Made by a program: the position numbers and the translations under genes
From: Vreelandella sulfidaeris
GTDB lineage: Bacteria > Pseudomonadota > Gammaproteobacteria > Pseudomonadales > Halomonadaceae
Direction of reading: 5' to 3'
Assembly: GCA_007182875.1 (NCBI GenBank)
Contig: AP019514.1
Span: forward strand, 1,798,001-1,862,000
Length of the DNA: 64,000 bases
In this document: piece after piece, positions 55,120-63,412 of the stretch
Position numbering within the stretch: the first letter of the stretch is position 1
Layout of the letters: each line of letters begins with the position of its first letter
Notes under the pieces: model-generated
Seen by the model: only the letters and a program-made list of their open reading frames with translations
Databases searched by the model: none
Told to the model about the DNA's origin: nothing

Positions 55120-55574
55120 ATGCCGAAGTTTCAGAAGGGTTTTACTCTGATAGAGCTAATGATTGTCGTTGCAATTATCGGTGTTCTGGCTGCCATTGCG
55201 GTACCCCAATACCAAAACTACACTGCTCGGGCTCAGGTTTCTGAGGCTTTGAACGTGCTTAGCGGTGTTAAAAGCGAACTCGGCGAGCGCTACGCCATGG
55301 AAGGTAGCTTTGGCTCTGGCAATCTCCTCAACCAGTCTGAGCTAGTCAGCCAAACCCAATACATCGATTCTATTGACTATTACACTACTGATGGTGGGCG
55401 TGGTGTCGATATTGGTATTCGAATGAAAACGCTGCGCCGGTCTCTCAAGCAATTCGTAACAACCGTTTTCGCATTGAAGTAAGAGCAAACGAAGGTTCCA
55501 TTACATGGGAATGTATGCCTGCTCAACAGCAGCCTATTGACCCAAAATACTTGCCTGGCAGCTGTCGCTCGTAA
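55120..55574 (+). CDS. Type IV pilin (second copy)
   Basis: About 151 residues. Short leader MPKFQKG before [20 protein letters not shown]; the first 35 mature residues are almost identical to the first pilin ([13 protein letters not shown]), then they diverge. After one missing A near 55425 the frame continues [20 protein letters not shown] and ends with the disulfide loop WECMPAQQQ to GSCRS. Possibly a paralogue with a different surface or a minor pilin. Confidence 0.9.
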
Positions 55575-55650
55575 ACTCCTTCTTCCTTCCTTAATCCCTA
55601 CGCATTTGCTCTTTACACTGTGAGTTCTGAACCAAAGTGAGGAGCTTACA

Positions 55651-56079
55651 GTGAATCCTATCAAGCTAGTTGCTCTGAGTGCATTTGGCGTACTGCTACT
55701 TAATAATGCTGCCTTCGCTCAGCCTGACCATGCCCAGGCCCATGGCGCCCGTGACAAAGGCCAGCAACACGAATCTAACCAAGCTGGTCATTCTCGCGAT
55801 GAGCGGGTCGATTTACCACGCATCAATGAGCGTGAGCTTCGCCAACTATTGCGCCAGCATGACGCACCGCGAGCTGAAGCATTGCCGCCGGGTATTCAGC
55901 GCAATTTAGAGCGTGGTAAGCCTTTGCCTCCGGGCATCGCCAAGCGGTTTGACGCCCAGTTAGCATCACAATTGCCCCGCTACCCAGGCTACGAGTGGGA
56001 GCGTGTCGGTGCTGATGTAGTGTTAATCGAAGCTGCTACGCGCATTGTGGTGGATGTACTGGTAGACGTATTGCGCTAA
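55651..56079 (+). CDS. CigR-like secreted protein
   Basis: 142 residues, GTG start at 55651 after GAGGAG. Signal peptide KLVALSAFGVLLLNNAAFA, a His/Gln-rich spacer, then the repeated PPGI motif (EALPPGIQRNLERGKPLPPG) and the core LPRYPGYEWERVGADVVLIE ending IVVDVLVDVLR. This matches the CigR/RcnB-like family of periplasmic proteins; function in this host is unknown. Confidence 0.7.
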   Translation: MNPIKLVALSAFGVLLLNNAAFAQPDHAQAHGARDKGQQHESNQAGHSRDERVDLPRINERELRQLLRQHDAPRAEALPPGIQRNLERGKPLPPGIAKRFDAQLASQLPRYPGYEWERVGADVVLIEAATRIVVDVLVDVLR

Positions 56080-56173
56080 CGGCCGTGACTGGAAGTCGAC
56101 ATGACTCGAAAATTACCGCTCGGCGGCTTATGGTAGAAGCTCTTGGCATCATCGCGTTCTAAAGGGAGATTCA

Positions 56174-56983
56174 ATGAGCGATTACACATTAGCCGCACGT
56201 CTTGAACGGGCTATTTCCATCGCCGAAGAAGCGGGGCAGATGATTATCAAAGCGCGGGAACAGCAAGACTTTGCCAAGCGCTTAAAAAGATAATGAATTG
56301 GTTACCGATGTCGATGTGGCCGTGGATGAGCTTATTCGTCAACGTTTGGAAGAACACTTCCCTGGTGAGGCGCGGCTAAGCGAGGAACTGGCTCCTGAAA
56401 GTGCCTTGCAGGTGGAAGCCCCAAGGCTATGGGTAGTAGACCCTATTGATGGAACGGTTAATTTCGCCCAAGGTTTACGCCATGTCGCGGTCTCCATTGG
56501 CTGGATGGAAGCAGGCGTGGCAAAAGTGGGGTTGTCCATGCGCCATTTTTAGGCGAAACCTTCAGCGCTGCTGAAGGCACTGGCGCTTTTGCAATGGTCA
56601 GCCTATCCATCCCAGCAACGCGGATTCGTTGGCGCACACCCTGGTAGGCACCGGTTTTCCCTATCGAAAAGAAGGGCGGAAGCATCTTTAAAGCGTTTAG
56701 AGGCTGTGCTTATTGAGTGTCAGGATATTCGCCGTAACGGTGCTGCGGCGCTTGATCTGTGCGATGTTGCCTGTGGCCGTTTGGATGCGTACTACGAAAG
56801 CGTCTCACCCTGGGATTTTGTCGCGGGTTGGGTCATTGCCCGAGAAGCCGGTGCGCGCGTTGGACACTTGTATGAAGCCCCCAATCGGTGCCAGAAGATC
56901 TCTACCCAGAGCATTTGTTAGTCGCAGCCCCTAGCGTCTATGACGCCATGGCTTATCTGTTGCTCGACGCTGATCAACACTAG
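56174..56983 (+). CDS. Inositol monophosphatase family protein
   Basis: About 269 residues. Metal site one: RLSEELAPES; metal site two WVVDPIDGTVNFAQGL (DPIDGTxNF); third site YYESVSPWDFVAGWVIAREA. At least three shifts (near 56282, 56540, 56605-56650, 56890). Could be SuhB-like, HisN-like or CysQ-like; sequence alone does not decide. Starts MSDYTLAARLERA after AAGGGAG. Confidence 0.85.
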
Positions 56984-57118
56984 CAACAAGCATTTTCCAT
57001 TTAAAAGGAAGGGCGACAAATACTTGATAAGAAAGCGCTATAGGGCTTTTCATTTAAGCAAGAAACCGCTAGTATACGCACCGTCTTGAGGCAAAGATGT
57101 AGCGGCCAAGAAAGACAG

Positions 57119-57195
57119 CGGAGCGTGGCGCAGCTTGGTAGCGCGTTGCAATGGGGTTGCAAAGGTCGCAGGTTCGAATCCTGTCGCTCCGACCA
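57119..57195 (+). tRNA. tRNA-Pro (anticodon GGG)
   Basis: 77 bases with encoded CCA. Acceptor CGGAGCG pairs with CGCTCCG, D stem GCGC/GCGC, anticodon stem TTGCA/TGCAA around the loop ATGGGGT, so anticodon GGG; T arm GCAGG-TTCGAAT-CCTGT. An integrase begins 222 bp downstream, which makes this gene the probable integration target. Confidence 0.95.
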
Positions 57196-57319
57196 AGGAA
57201 TTCAAGGACTTACGGGAATTGGAAGTTCGAAAAAAGCTCTGATGATCCACTCGTGAATCCCTATTGAATCCAAAATCAACACCTCCACGGGGTGCCCTGA
57301 TTTTGAAATTCAGACACTA

Positions 57320-57346
57320 AACCAGCCTCAAACGGGCTGGTTTTTT
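57320..57346 (+). terminator. Terminator between tRNA-Pro and integrase
   Basis: AACCAGCC (57320-57327) and GGCTGGTT (57335-57342) with T6 following. Just upstream CAAAATCA and TGATTTTG (57271-57307) form another inverted pair around a GC-rich core. Confidence 0.85.
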
Positions 57347-57416
57347 GTGTGCGCGTGAAAAACGTAGCATTATTTACCCATGGCCAATATAACTGCTCTG
57401 TCCGGGGAAGAGTGCA

Positions 57417-58798
57417 ATGGGTAGTCTTACGTCGCTTACCAAAAAAATTACCACCACCTCGCTAACCAACGCTAAACGCAGCCAGATCGATCGTCTCTAC
57501 GATACCGAGATTAAGGGCTTCTTTGCGCGCTTTAATGTCGATGGCACCGCCACCCTTAATTTTCGCTACCGCTCAAAGGTCATCGCCAATCGCAGGCCGG
57601 TGATCAAAATAGGCGTGTGGCCAACGCTCAGCGCGGATATGGCCCGGAAGACAGCGGTAAAGTGGGTAGAGCGTCTGTCCAATGGCATTGAGCCCAAGTT
57701 CGAGATAGAACGCCAGCGGCAGGAAGAGACCGCCAAGCGTAAACAAAAGGCGCTTAAAAAAGCCAGCATCCTTGGCACGTTTATCGATACCCACTATGAA
57801 GCTCACATGAGCCGCAACAAGCGGGGCGATCAGGACGTGAGTCGGCTTAAGCGACGGTTCGCAAATTTCCTGTCGATGGATATGAACGAGCTGACCAAGG
57901 TGCATGTATATGAGGCTCAGGATAAAGCCGAGAAAAGTGTCAGCTTCCACACCTTCAAACGTGATTACGCAGTGCTACAGGGCACTTTAAATTACGCCGT
58001 AGAAATGGAAGTGATCAAAACCAATCCAATCAGCGGTGTTTCGTTAAAGCGGCCTAAGTCAGTTGCCGACGATTTAATGCGCAATGATTTTGAACTCGGC
58101 GAAAGAAGGGCGTTAAGCGAACAGGAGGTTGTGGGTCTTTTCCGTGGCTTAGACGGCTATACCGAAAGCATGAAAGATATGCGTCGGCGTTCACGGCTTA
58201 AAAGTCAAATAGACATTTGCCCAATTGGGATGAAGTTACTTATGTCGACCATGTCGTTCCCATTATCCTGTTTATTTATTACACCGGGTTTCGAAATGGC
58301 GACGTGTTGGGTTTGCGATGGGAACATTTAAACGCCGACTTCAGTCAGGTGGGCAAAGTGATCGAAAAGATCGCACATCACGGTAAGGGCAAAATGTATT
58401 TCCCATTAGTAACGCCCTGCCAGGAAATGATCAGAGTGTGGTGGGAGCAAGAGGGCAAGCCGACTGAAGGGTGGGTATTTTGCTCCCCGAGGCACCGCGA
58501 CCAACGACGTCGGTTATCGGAAAGCGCTATGCGTAAGGCGTGGAAAAAGGTTAAAGAGTTCGGGGGCTTAGACGAGTCGCTTGATCTTTATACGCTTAGG
58601 CACAATTTCGCGTCTCAGCACCTTATGGCAGGATCGGACGTGCAAATGGTCAGTAAATTAATGGGCCACTCGGACATTCAGACCACCATGTCCCATTACA
58701 GCCATTTGACACAAAGCCACCTTGCGGAGACCCTGAAGAGAGCAGAGCGTCTGTTTAACCCCTCAATAACGCAGGCAAAAATAGAGGCACTGTCCTAG
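57417..58798 (+). CDS. Tyrosine recombinase (island integrase)
   Basis: About 460 residues, P4/phage-type. N-terminal DUF4102-like arm-binding region (RSQIDRLYDTEIKGFFARFN, PVIKIGVWPTLSADMARKTA), SAM-like core-binding part, then the catalytic domain: TGFRNGDVLGLRWEHL (first Arg), LYTLRHNFASQHLMAG (second Arg box; Tyr at the place of the usual His), and MGHSDIQTTMSHYSHL (His and nucleophile Tyr). One missing C near 58218 (IDHLPNWDEV expected) breaks the frame. It catalyses insertion and excision at the tRNA-Pro gene. Confidence 0.9.
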
Positions 58799-59028
58799 TG
58801 CCTCTGTCTCCCAAATCACAACACGCGACTGCGCCTACTGTTGCTTTGCCTATAATAGTCGGCGCTTTATTAGTAAGCAAGTGCTTACTTACATTGTGGC
58901 CTTTTATTTTCCTTGTCTTACACTTGGCTTTAATAGAAACTCTCCTGGCGGTGAGGGGCAAAGCGCTCTTTGATCAATTGCATGTTGGCAATCATGAGCA
59001 CCTTACGCTCAATAATAGTGGTGTCTAA
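58798..59028 (+). CDS. Possible small membrane protein after the integrase
   Basis: A 76-residue frame beginning with GTG 58798, in the integrase stop codon (TAGTG). Two hydrophobic stretches (ALPIIVGALLVSKCLL, WPFIFLVLHLALIETLLA) and a polar end. No Shine-Dalgarno is obvious and no family is recognised; it may be a chance frame. Confidence 0.3.
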   Translation: MPLSPKSQHATAPTVALPIIVGALLVSKCLLTLWPFIFLVLHLALIETLLAVRGKALFDQLHVGNHEHLTLNNSGV

Positions 59029-59048
59029 AAATTAATAAGGGAAGCGTG

Positions 59049-59441
59049 GTGGAAAATTCAGTCAGTGGGAATGAAACGGTAGATCATGAAGAGAAAGTGG
59101 CCGATGGGGTTTCAAGCAACTGGCTTATAAACTGCCCGCGATTTTAGCTGTTTTGTGTGTGATGGGTTTTTTATTGCAAGCATCCGCGTCTTCAGGGCTG
59201 CCTATGCTTTTATCGACACTGAGCTTTTGGGCATGTTGGTCGTGTATTTAGGCTTCACCCTTTTGCACTCTATCGCTCAATTGCTAGTAACGGCGTGCGG
59301 TCAAGGGCTGTTGCTGCGTTAGTTGCTTTGTTTGTTTTATGCGCATCATCTATTAGAAATACTGTAGAGGTGATCTTAGGGAGTTTAAGTGGGAGCATGT
59401 TGAGCGCATCTGGGAAATGGGTGACTTTGATACCGTCCTGA
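59049..59441 (+). CDS. Frame-shifted small membrane protein
   Basis: GTG start after AAGGGAAG: ENSVSGNETVDHEEKVADGV, then in shifted frames KQLAYKLPAILAVLCVMGFL, FRAAYAFIDTELLGMLVVYL, HSIAQL and ASNGVRSRAVAALVALFVLC, ending SGKWVTLIPS at TGA 59439. About 130 residues with three membrane segments after joining three shifts. Not recognised; typical of accessory regions. Confidence 0.4.
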
Positions 59442-59626
59442 TCAGCAGTTTGACGAATTCCGCCTTTTGTTGTCGTCATTCATCTATGCGTGATGCTGGC
59501 ATTCAAAAAATAAAAGAAACGTAACCTCCATTTTGAATGTCACGCTGTATTGGTCAATCGCACTTCTCATTTATACCAATATTGACCCCTTCCGGCAGGC
59601 GATGTTTTCAACCCTATAGAATAAAA

Positions 59627-59647
59627 GAGCCGCTTATGCGGCTCCTT
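59627..59647. terminator. Bidirectional terminator
   Basis: GAGCCGC (59627-59633), TTAT, GCGGCTC (59638-59644), with CTTT after it and AAAA before it. Separates the plus-strand membrane gene from the minus-strand DNA ligase. Confidence 0.85.
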
Positions 59648-59659
59648 TCGTTATAGCTG

Positions 59660-60982
59660 TTAAATCTTTATCCCTGGGCTTTCCGGCAAGTCACGGAAGC
59701 AAACGAACCGAGGATGACGCAGCGAGCCGTCCGGGGTTACTTCCATATACTCCACCTCGACCAGTCGGCCGATCAAGCTAGTCTCCTTGTCCTCCCACAT
59801 GGAGCGTCGTAGAGCGTCGGTAAGACCAGACCCTACGTTGACCTCAACCCCATTGAAGTCGACGATCAGTGCGCCCATTTGCCCCTCGTATTTGCCTGTC
59901 CCTTCCTCATAACCGACGATCTTCAGGTCAGCACTTTCCTCTGACTTCATTTTCATCCAGTTATAACTGCGGCGGAATGAATAAGAGGCTTTAGGGTTCT
60001 TTAATACTGCGCCCTCGAAGCCTTCTTCTTGATAAGAGGCGAATTCATTTTTAGCCGAGTTTTCATCATACACCACAACCGTCGGCACCAACTTAATGCG
60101 ACTATCTGGGTGCTGTTTAATATGAGCAGTGTGGGTATGTAATAGCGTTCGTGTTCGAATAGCTTGATTAACCGGGAAGTCGCCATCAAAGAACGCTTTC
60201 GCGGGAATGTAATCGTAAATATGGAAGTCGGTATTACTTGTTGCGGCGTCCTTTTGCGAGCTGCACTAATGGTCTCTTTAAAGTCTTTACCGAAAACTTC
60301 GCCATCTAAGAAGATACCGCTGTGTTCAAGCAGGTCGTGACATAGCGTTTTGGCAAATGCCAATATGCTCTCGTCCAAGTGACCATTGGACGTAAAAGAA
60401 GCCCCGCTCGGCTGTAATACGTCACCTTGTTGGTTGCCAACTCAACGTGCAAGGGTTCGCACGCCATCAAGTTTCGGCTGAATGATCATCGGCCACTCAC
60501 AGCGAGCGAAGTCCACTGGCTCAGCCAGGGAACAGTCAAACTTGGGTATGTAGTGTTTGAGTTCCTTGTTGATGATGGTGGCCCCATTCCAGCGTCAGGG
60601 CGCTTGTTCAGGCAACGCAGGAACAGATCAGCGGCCCAAGTAGGCAATGACGCTGCCATGTCTTCTGCGGCCTGTTTGGCGGCATTACCAGTGATCTCCC
60701 GAGACTCCAGCTTGAGCAGTAGTTCGAAGGCTTCGTCCCAGCTTTGGGTAGGCTCATCAGTGCCGACAACCCAGCCTTTCTTCGGCTTTACATTGAACAC
60801 GCGCAGCGGCGAATAGAGGCAGTGCATGATCTCCTTGGCAGCTTCACAAACGGTTCCAGCATCGTCACAGAGGTTGCGCCGGATTAAGTCTTTACGTGTC
60901 GCTAGGTTTGCAGGCTTCGCTGCCACAATAAGGCGGTAAACGCGCTGAGCGGGGTCATTGCAATTTGGACGGGTGCGTTCAT
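59660..60982 (-). CDS. Phage-type ATP-dependent DNA ligase
   Basis: About 440 residues after joining shifts. Start MNAPVQIAN (ATG 60982). Nucleotidyl-transferase core: active Lys in MIIQPKLDGVRTLA (KxDGxR), GIFLDGEVFGKDFKETIS (motif III-like), EGFEGAVLKNPKASY (motif IV), YNWMKMKSEESADLKIVGYE (motif V). The OB domain follows (GQMGALIVDFNGVEVNVGSG, VEVEYMEVTPDGSLRHPRFV). This is like T7-type phage ligases rather than the chromosomal NAD+ ligase. At least four shifts (near 60955, 60590, 60450, 60265, 60075). It marks the region as phage-derived. Confidence 0.8.
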
Positions 60983-61006
60983 ATAAGTCACCTATTACTT
61001 ACTGTT

Positions 61007-61753
61007 TTAGATAATAGAAGAGAGCATTACCGACAGCATCGCTGATGTCGTCTTTATGATGACTGGAAAGCTAATGGCGAGCATCGCCCCAGTAAACAAA
61101 CAGTATTCATCCGATAGCGTAGGGGCATTCCCCCCTGGGTGCTTGCGGAAGACCGACCAAATGAAGTAGGGGAGGCTCAGTGTGATAAACGTGTAGTAAA
61201 TCACCGCCAGACTGACGTCATTTGGGTTATCGACGTTGATATGGTTGAAGGCGAAAAGCCCATAGACAAAGCTGAGTGCAAACAGCGGGAACATCGGTTC
61301 ATCCTCCTGGCGAGAATGTCTTTTAGTAAATTGGGCATTCAGCGCGTTACGGGCATGCGCCTGTATCTGCTGTTGTTTGGCGATAGCTCGCACGGCCAAC
61401 TCTTGATAACGGCGTTCATACACATGAGCCAGCTCATCCACGACAAACTCAATGCGATCAACCGGAACCCTGACCATCATGGCCAAGCGAATCGCGGCTT
61501 CTGGATATAGATTTGCATCGATGTTGGTGACCCATTGGCGAATGACCTCTAACGCATATTCACCCCGTTCCCGGCGCAGTTCGTCTTCTCTGTCGGCAAT
61601 CTTCACAGGGTTGGTCAGATAGGGCCGATCTTGCATGGTGTCGAGTATGCGAATGATCAGGTCGAGGTCTTTCATCATCGAGTCCAGCTTGTCCGAATTT
61701 CTAGCCAGGTAGGACTTACCCATTCTGCGAGGCTGAAGCATGATCATGGTCAT
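61007..61753 (-). CDS. Unrecognised protein with C-terminal membrane segments
   Basis: 248 residues, frame intact. The first about 150 residues are soluble and charged (KDLDLIIRILDTMQDRPYLT, HVYERRYQELAVRAIAKQQQ). The end has about three hydrophobic helices (LFALSFVYGLFAFNHINVD, SLAVIYYTFITLSLPYFIW, YCLFTGAMLAISFPVII). The start ATG overlaps the previous gene's stop (ATGA). No family recognised. Confidence 0.65.
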   Translation of the reverse strand: MTMIMLQPRRMGKSYLARNSDKLDSMMKDLDLIIRILDTMQDRPYLTNPVKIADREDELRRERGEYALEVIRQWVTNIDANLYPEAAIRLAMMVRVPVDRIEFVVDELAHVYERRYQELAVRAIAKQQQIQAHARNALNAQFTKRHSRQEDEPMFPLFALSFVYGLFAFNHINVDNPNDVSLAVIYYTFITLSLPYFIWSVFRKHPGGNAPTLSDEYCLFTGAMLAISFPVIIKTTSAMLSVMLSSII

Positions 61754-61982
61754 GGTTTGGCTGTCTCGCTTAGGCTGTCCGTCCAGATTGCTCGACTACC
61801 GTCATTCGGCTTAATGCGGAGCTGATAGGTGTCGCTGTTCACTTCGCGGGTATGGATATTCGTCAGGGGTCTACCGCGAAGAACACCGGTCACTTTCCTA
61901 CAATCCGACGGTGCTTGGCTTTAACGACAGTTTCGTATTCAACTTCGGTGCCTAACATCGGATGATTTTCGATAAGGTCCAT
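61750..61982 (-). CDS. Small unrecognised island protein
   Basis: About 77 residues. MDLIENHPMLGTEVEYETVV then KAKHRR, one base shift near 61895, and VTGVLRGRPLTNIHTREVNS, DTYQLRIKPNDGSRAIWTDS, LSETAKP. Beta-rich, no membrane segment. Its stop overlaps the start of the next gene by 4 bp, so the two are coupled. Confidence 0.55.
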
Positions 61983-61997
61983 GGCGTCTCGCCCTCG

Positions 61998-62294
61998 CTA
62001 AGCGTCTTTGCCTGAACGGTGATCGTTGATGCTGATCTTCTCGAATTCCCACCCCTCAAACTTGGTCTTGATACTCTCTTCCGGCCCCCACCAGCACTCG
62101 CAGCCGAAGACCTCAGTGCCATCGTCCATCTTCAGGCAGATGTTCGTGTGACCCATTTCATTCAGCATTTGCCCGAAACCGCCTGCGTTGGCGGGTGGGA
62201 CTTTGTCTTCGATCCGGGTGCCGAATCCTAAGAACTTCACGACACCGCCATTCGCGCTTATCAATGCGCCTACCCGCTGACCAACTGAAGTCAT
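61998..62294 (-). CDS. Small unrecognised protein
   Basis: 98 residues, frame intact. SVGQRVGALISANGGVVKFL, FGTRIEDKVPPANAGGFGQM, DDGTEVFGCECWWGPEESI. Gly-rich, with a C-x-C-W-W motif that recalls small phage proteins, but no family was recognised. 15 bp upstream of the preceding small gene, same operon. Confidence 0.6.
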   Translation of the reverse strand: MTSVGQRVGALISANGGVVKFLGFGTRIEDKVPPANAGGFGQMLNEMGHTNICLKMDDGTEVFGCECWWGPEESIKTKFEGWEFEKISINDHRSGKDA

Positions 62295-62348
62295 TGTCTT
62301 TACCTCTGGGAGAAGAGAGCCGCCCGTAGACGGCTCTCGTATCTGGGA

Positions 62349-63180
62349 TTAGCGACCGGCGATGCGGTTGCTGTTCATCATGACGGCGGTGGCCACCGCT
62401 TCCAGACTGGCTGCATCTGCATCACTGCGAGCTTGAACCAGGACGTCGGTGCAGGGCACTTCCACGGTGGTGTCGATAAACTTGTCCTCGATCACCACGT
62501 CTTGGAAGGTGTAGACCGAATCGCCGTTGGGCAGCTTGTCGTTAAGGCTCCAATCGTTGACGTTGATAATGCGCAAACCGCTGTCTTTGGCATTAACCGC
62601 CTCTAGGAACTTGTGGTTTAGGTTGAGCGGTGACGTTACCCACAAAAGGCGTCCATTTGGCCAGTTTTTACTTGGGCAAGCGTGCGAATGCCGCCCTGGT
62701 AGAAAGTGCTGGCTTTCATGTAGTCGCTTTCCAGCGTGCGTAGGTAATCCCACGTTTCCGCCGATCCGGTGCCTTGCTCACCCACCGCGATCTTCACGCC
62801 TTCTTTACCCAGGTCATCTTCATCGTCAATCGGGCCATCGACCGCTGTTGCGATGTAAACGCACTCCTGGCCCAGCGCACCGATAGTCTCTACGGCCGCA
62901 CCGGGGTTGTGATTCAACCAAGCGGCGAGGGCGTCGGCTTGAGTAAAACCCACGTCTACTTCTCCGGCGCCCAGACGATCCAGGTTCTCGACCGACCCGC
63001 GTGAAGCGACCAGATTGTTCTCGACGCGCTGCTCATGAAGAATTTTGCTGAGGTTTGCCCCGAACACGTTGTGGTAGGTGCCACCGGCCACACCGGAACT
63101 GATCACTAATGGCTCAGCGTGAGCGCTTAAAGAAGCAGCCAGAGCGAGTGAGACTGTGAGAGCGATAACGGTTTTTTCAC
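62349..63180 (-). CDS. TAXI-family periplasmic solute-binding protein
   Basis: About 277 residues. A GTG at 63180 after AAAGGAAAG gives the signal peptide KKTVIALTVSLALAASLSAHA if one A was lost from the run at 63172-63177; otherwise the frame begins at ATG 63196. The mature part is TAXI-like: PLVISSGVAGGTYHNVFGAN, ASRGSVENLDRLGAGEVDVG, FTQADALAAWL, GVKIAVGEQGTGSAETWDYL. A shift near 62640 joins LWVTSPLNLNHKFLEAVNA and the C-terminus with CTDVLVQARSD. TAXI proteins normally deliver substrates to TRAP permeases; none is present here. Confidence 0.75.
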
Positions 63181-63295
63181 GATACTTTCCTTTCATCCAG
63201 GTTTTGGCCAACTTGACCAGGTAGTGAGCTATGACGATCAGCAAACCGATTGCTATCAACGCCATAACGGTCTTCTTAATGACTGCCGCAAACAT
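63181..63295 (-). CDS. Possible small single-helix membrane protein
   Basis: From ATG 63295: MFAAVIKKTVMALIAIGLLI, VIAHYLVKLAKTWMKGKYR, a hydrophobic helix with a basic C-terminus; in the raw sequence the frame runs on into the TAXI protein, but a one-base change in the A-run would separate them (then ending near 63114). Its ATG overlaps the stop of the short ORF upstream (TGATG). Confidence 0.3.
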
Positions 63296-63366
63296 CACGC
63301 TGAAAAGACCAGCGCAAAGAGTGCGAGCAGTGAGAAAAGCCCAACCTTCTTCAAACTTCGTTTCAT
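63295..63366 (-). CDS. Possible 23-residue signal-peptide-like ORF
   Basis: MKRSLKKVGLFSLLALFALV followed by FSA and TGA. It looks like a complete Sec signal peptide ending in a cleavage-like SA. It may be the true N-terminus of the helix protein downstream, split by an indel. Confidence 0.3.
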   Translation of the reverse strand: MKRSLKKVGLFSLLALFALVFSA

Positions 63367-63412
63367 GGTGGCTCCAACTACCGCGCACTCGGAAGCACGC
63401 GGCATCGTTTGG

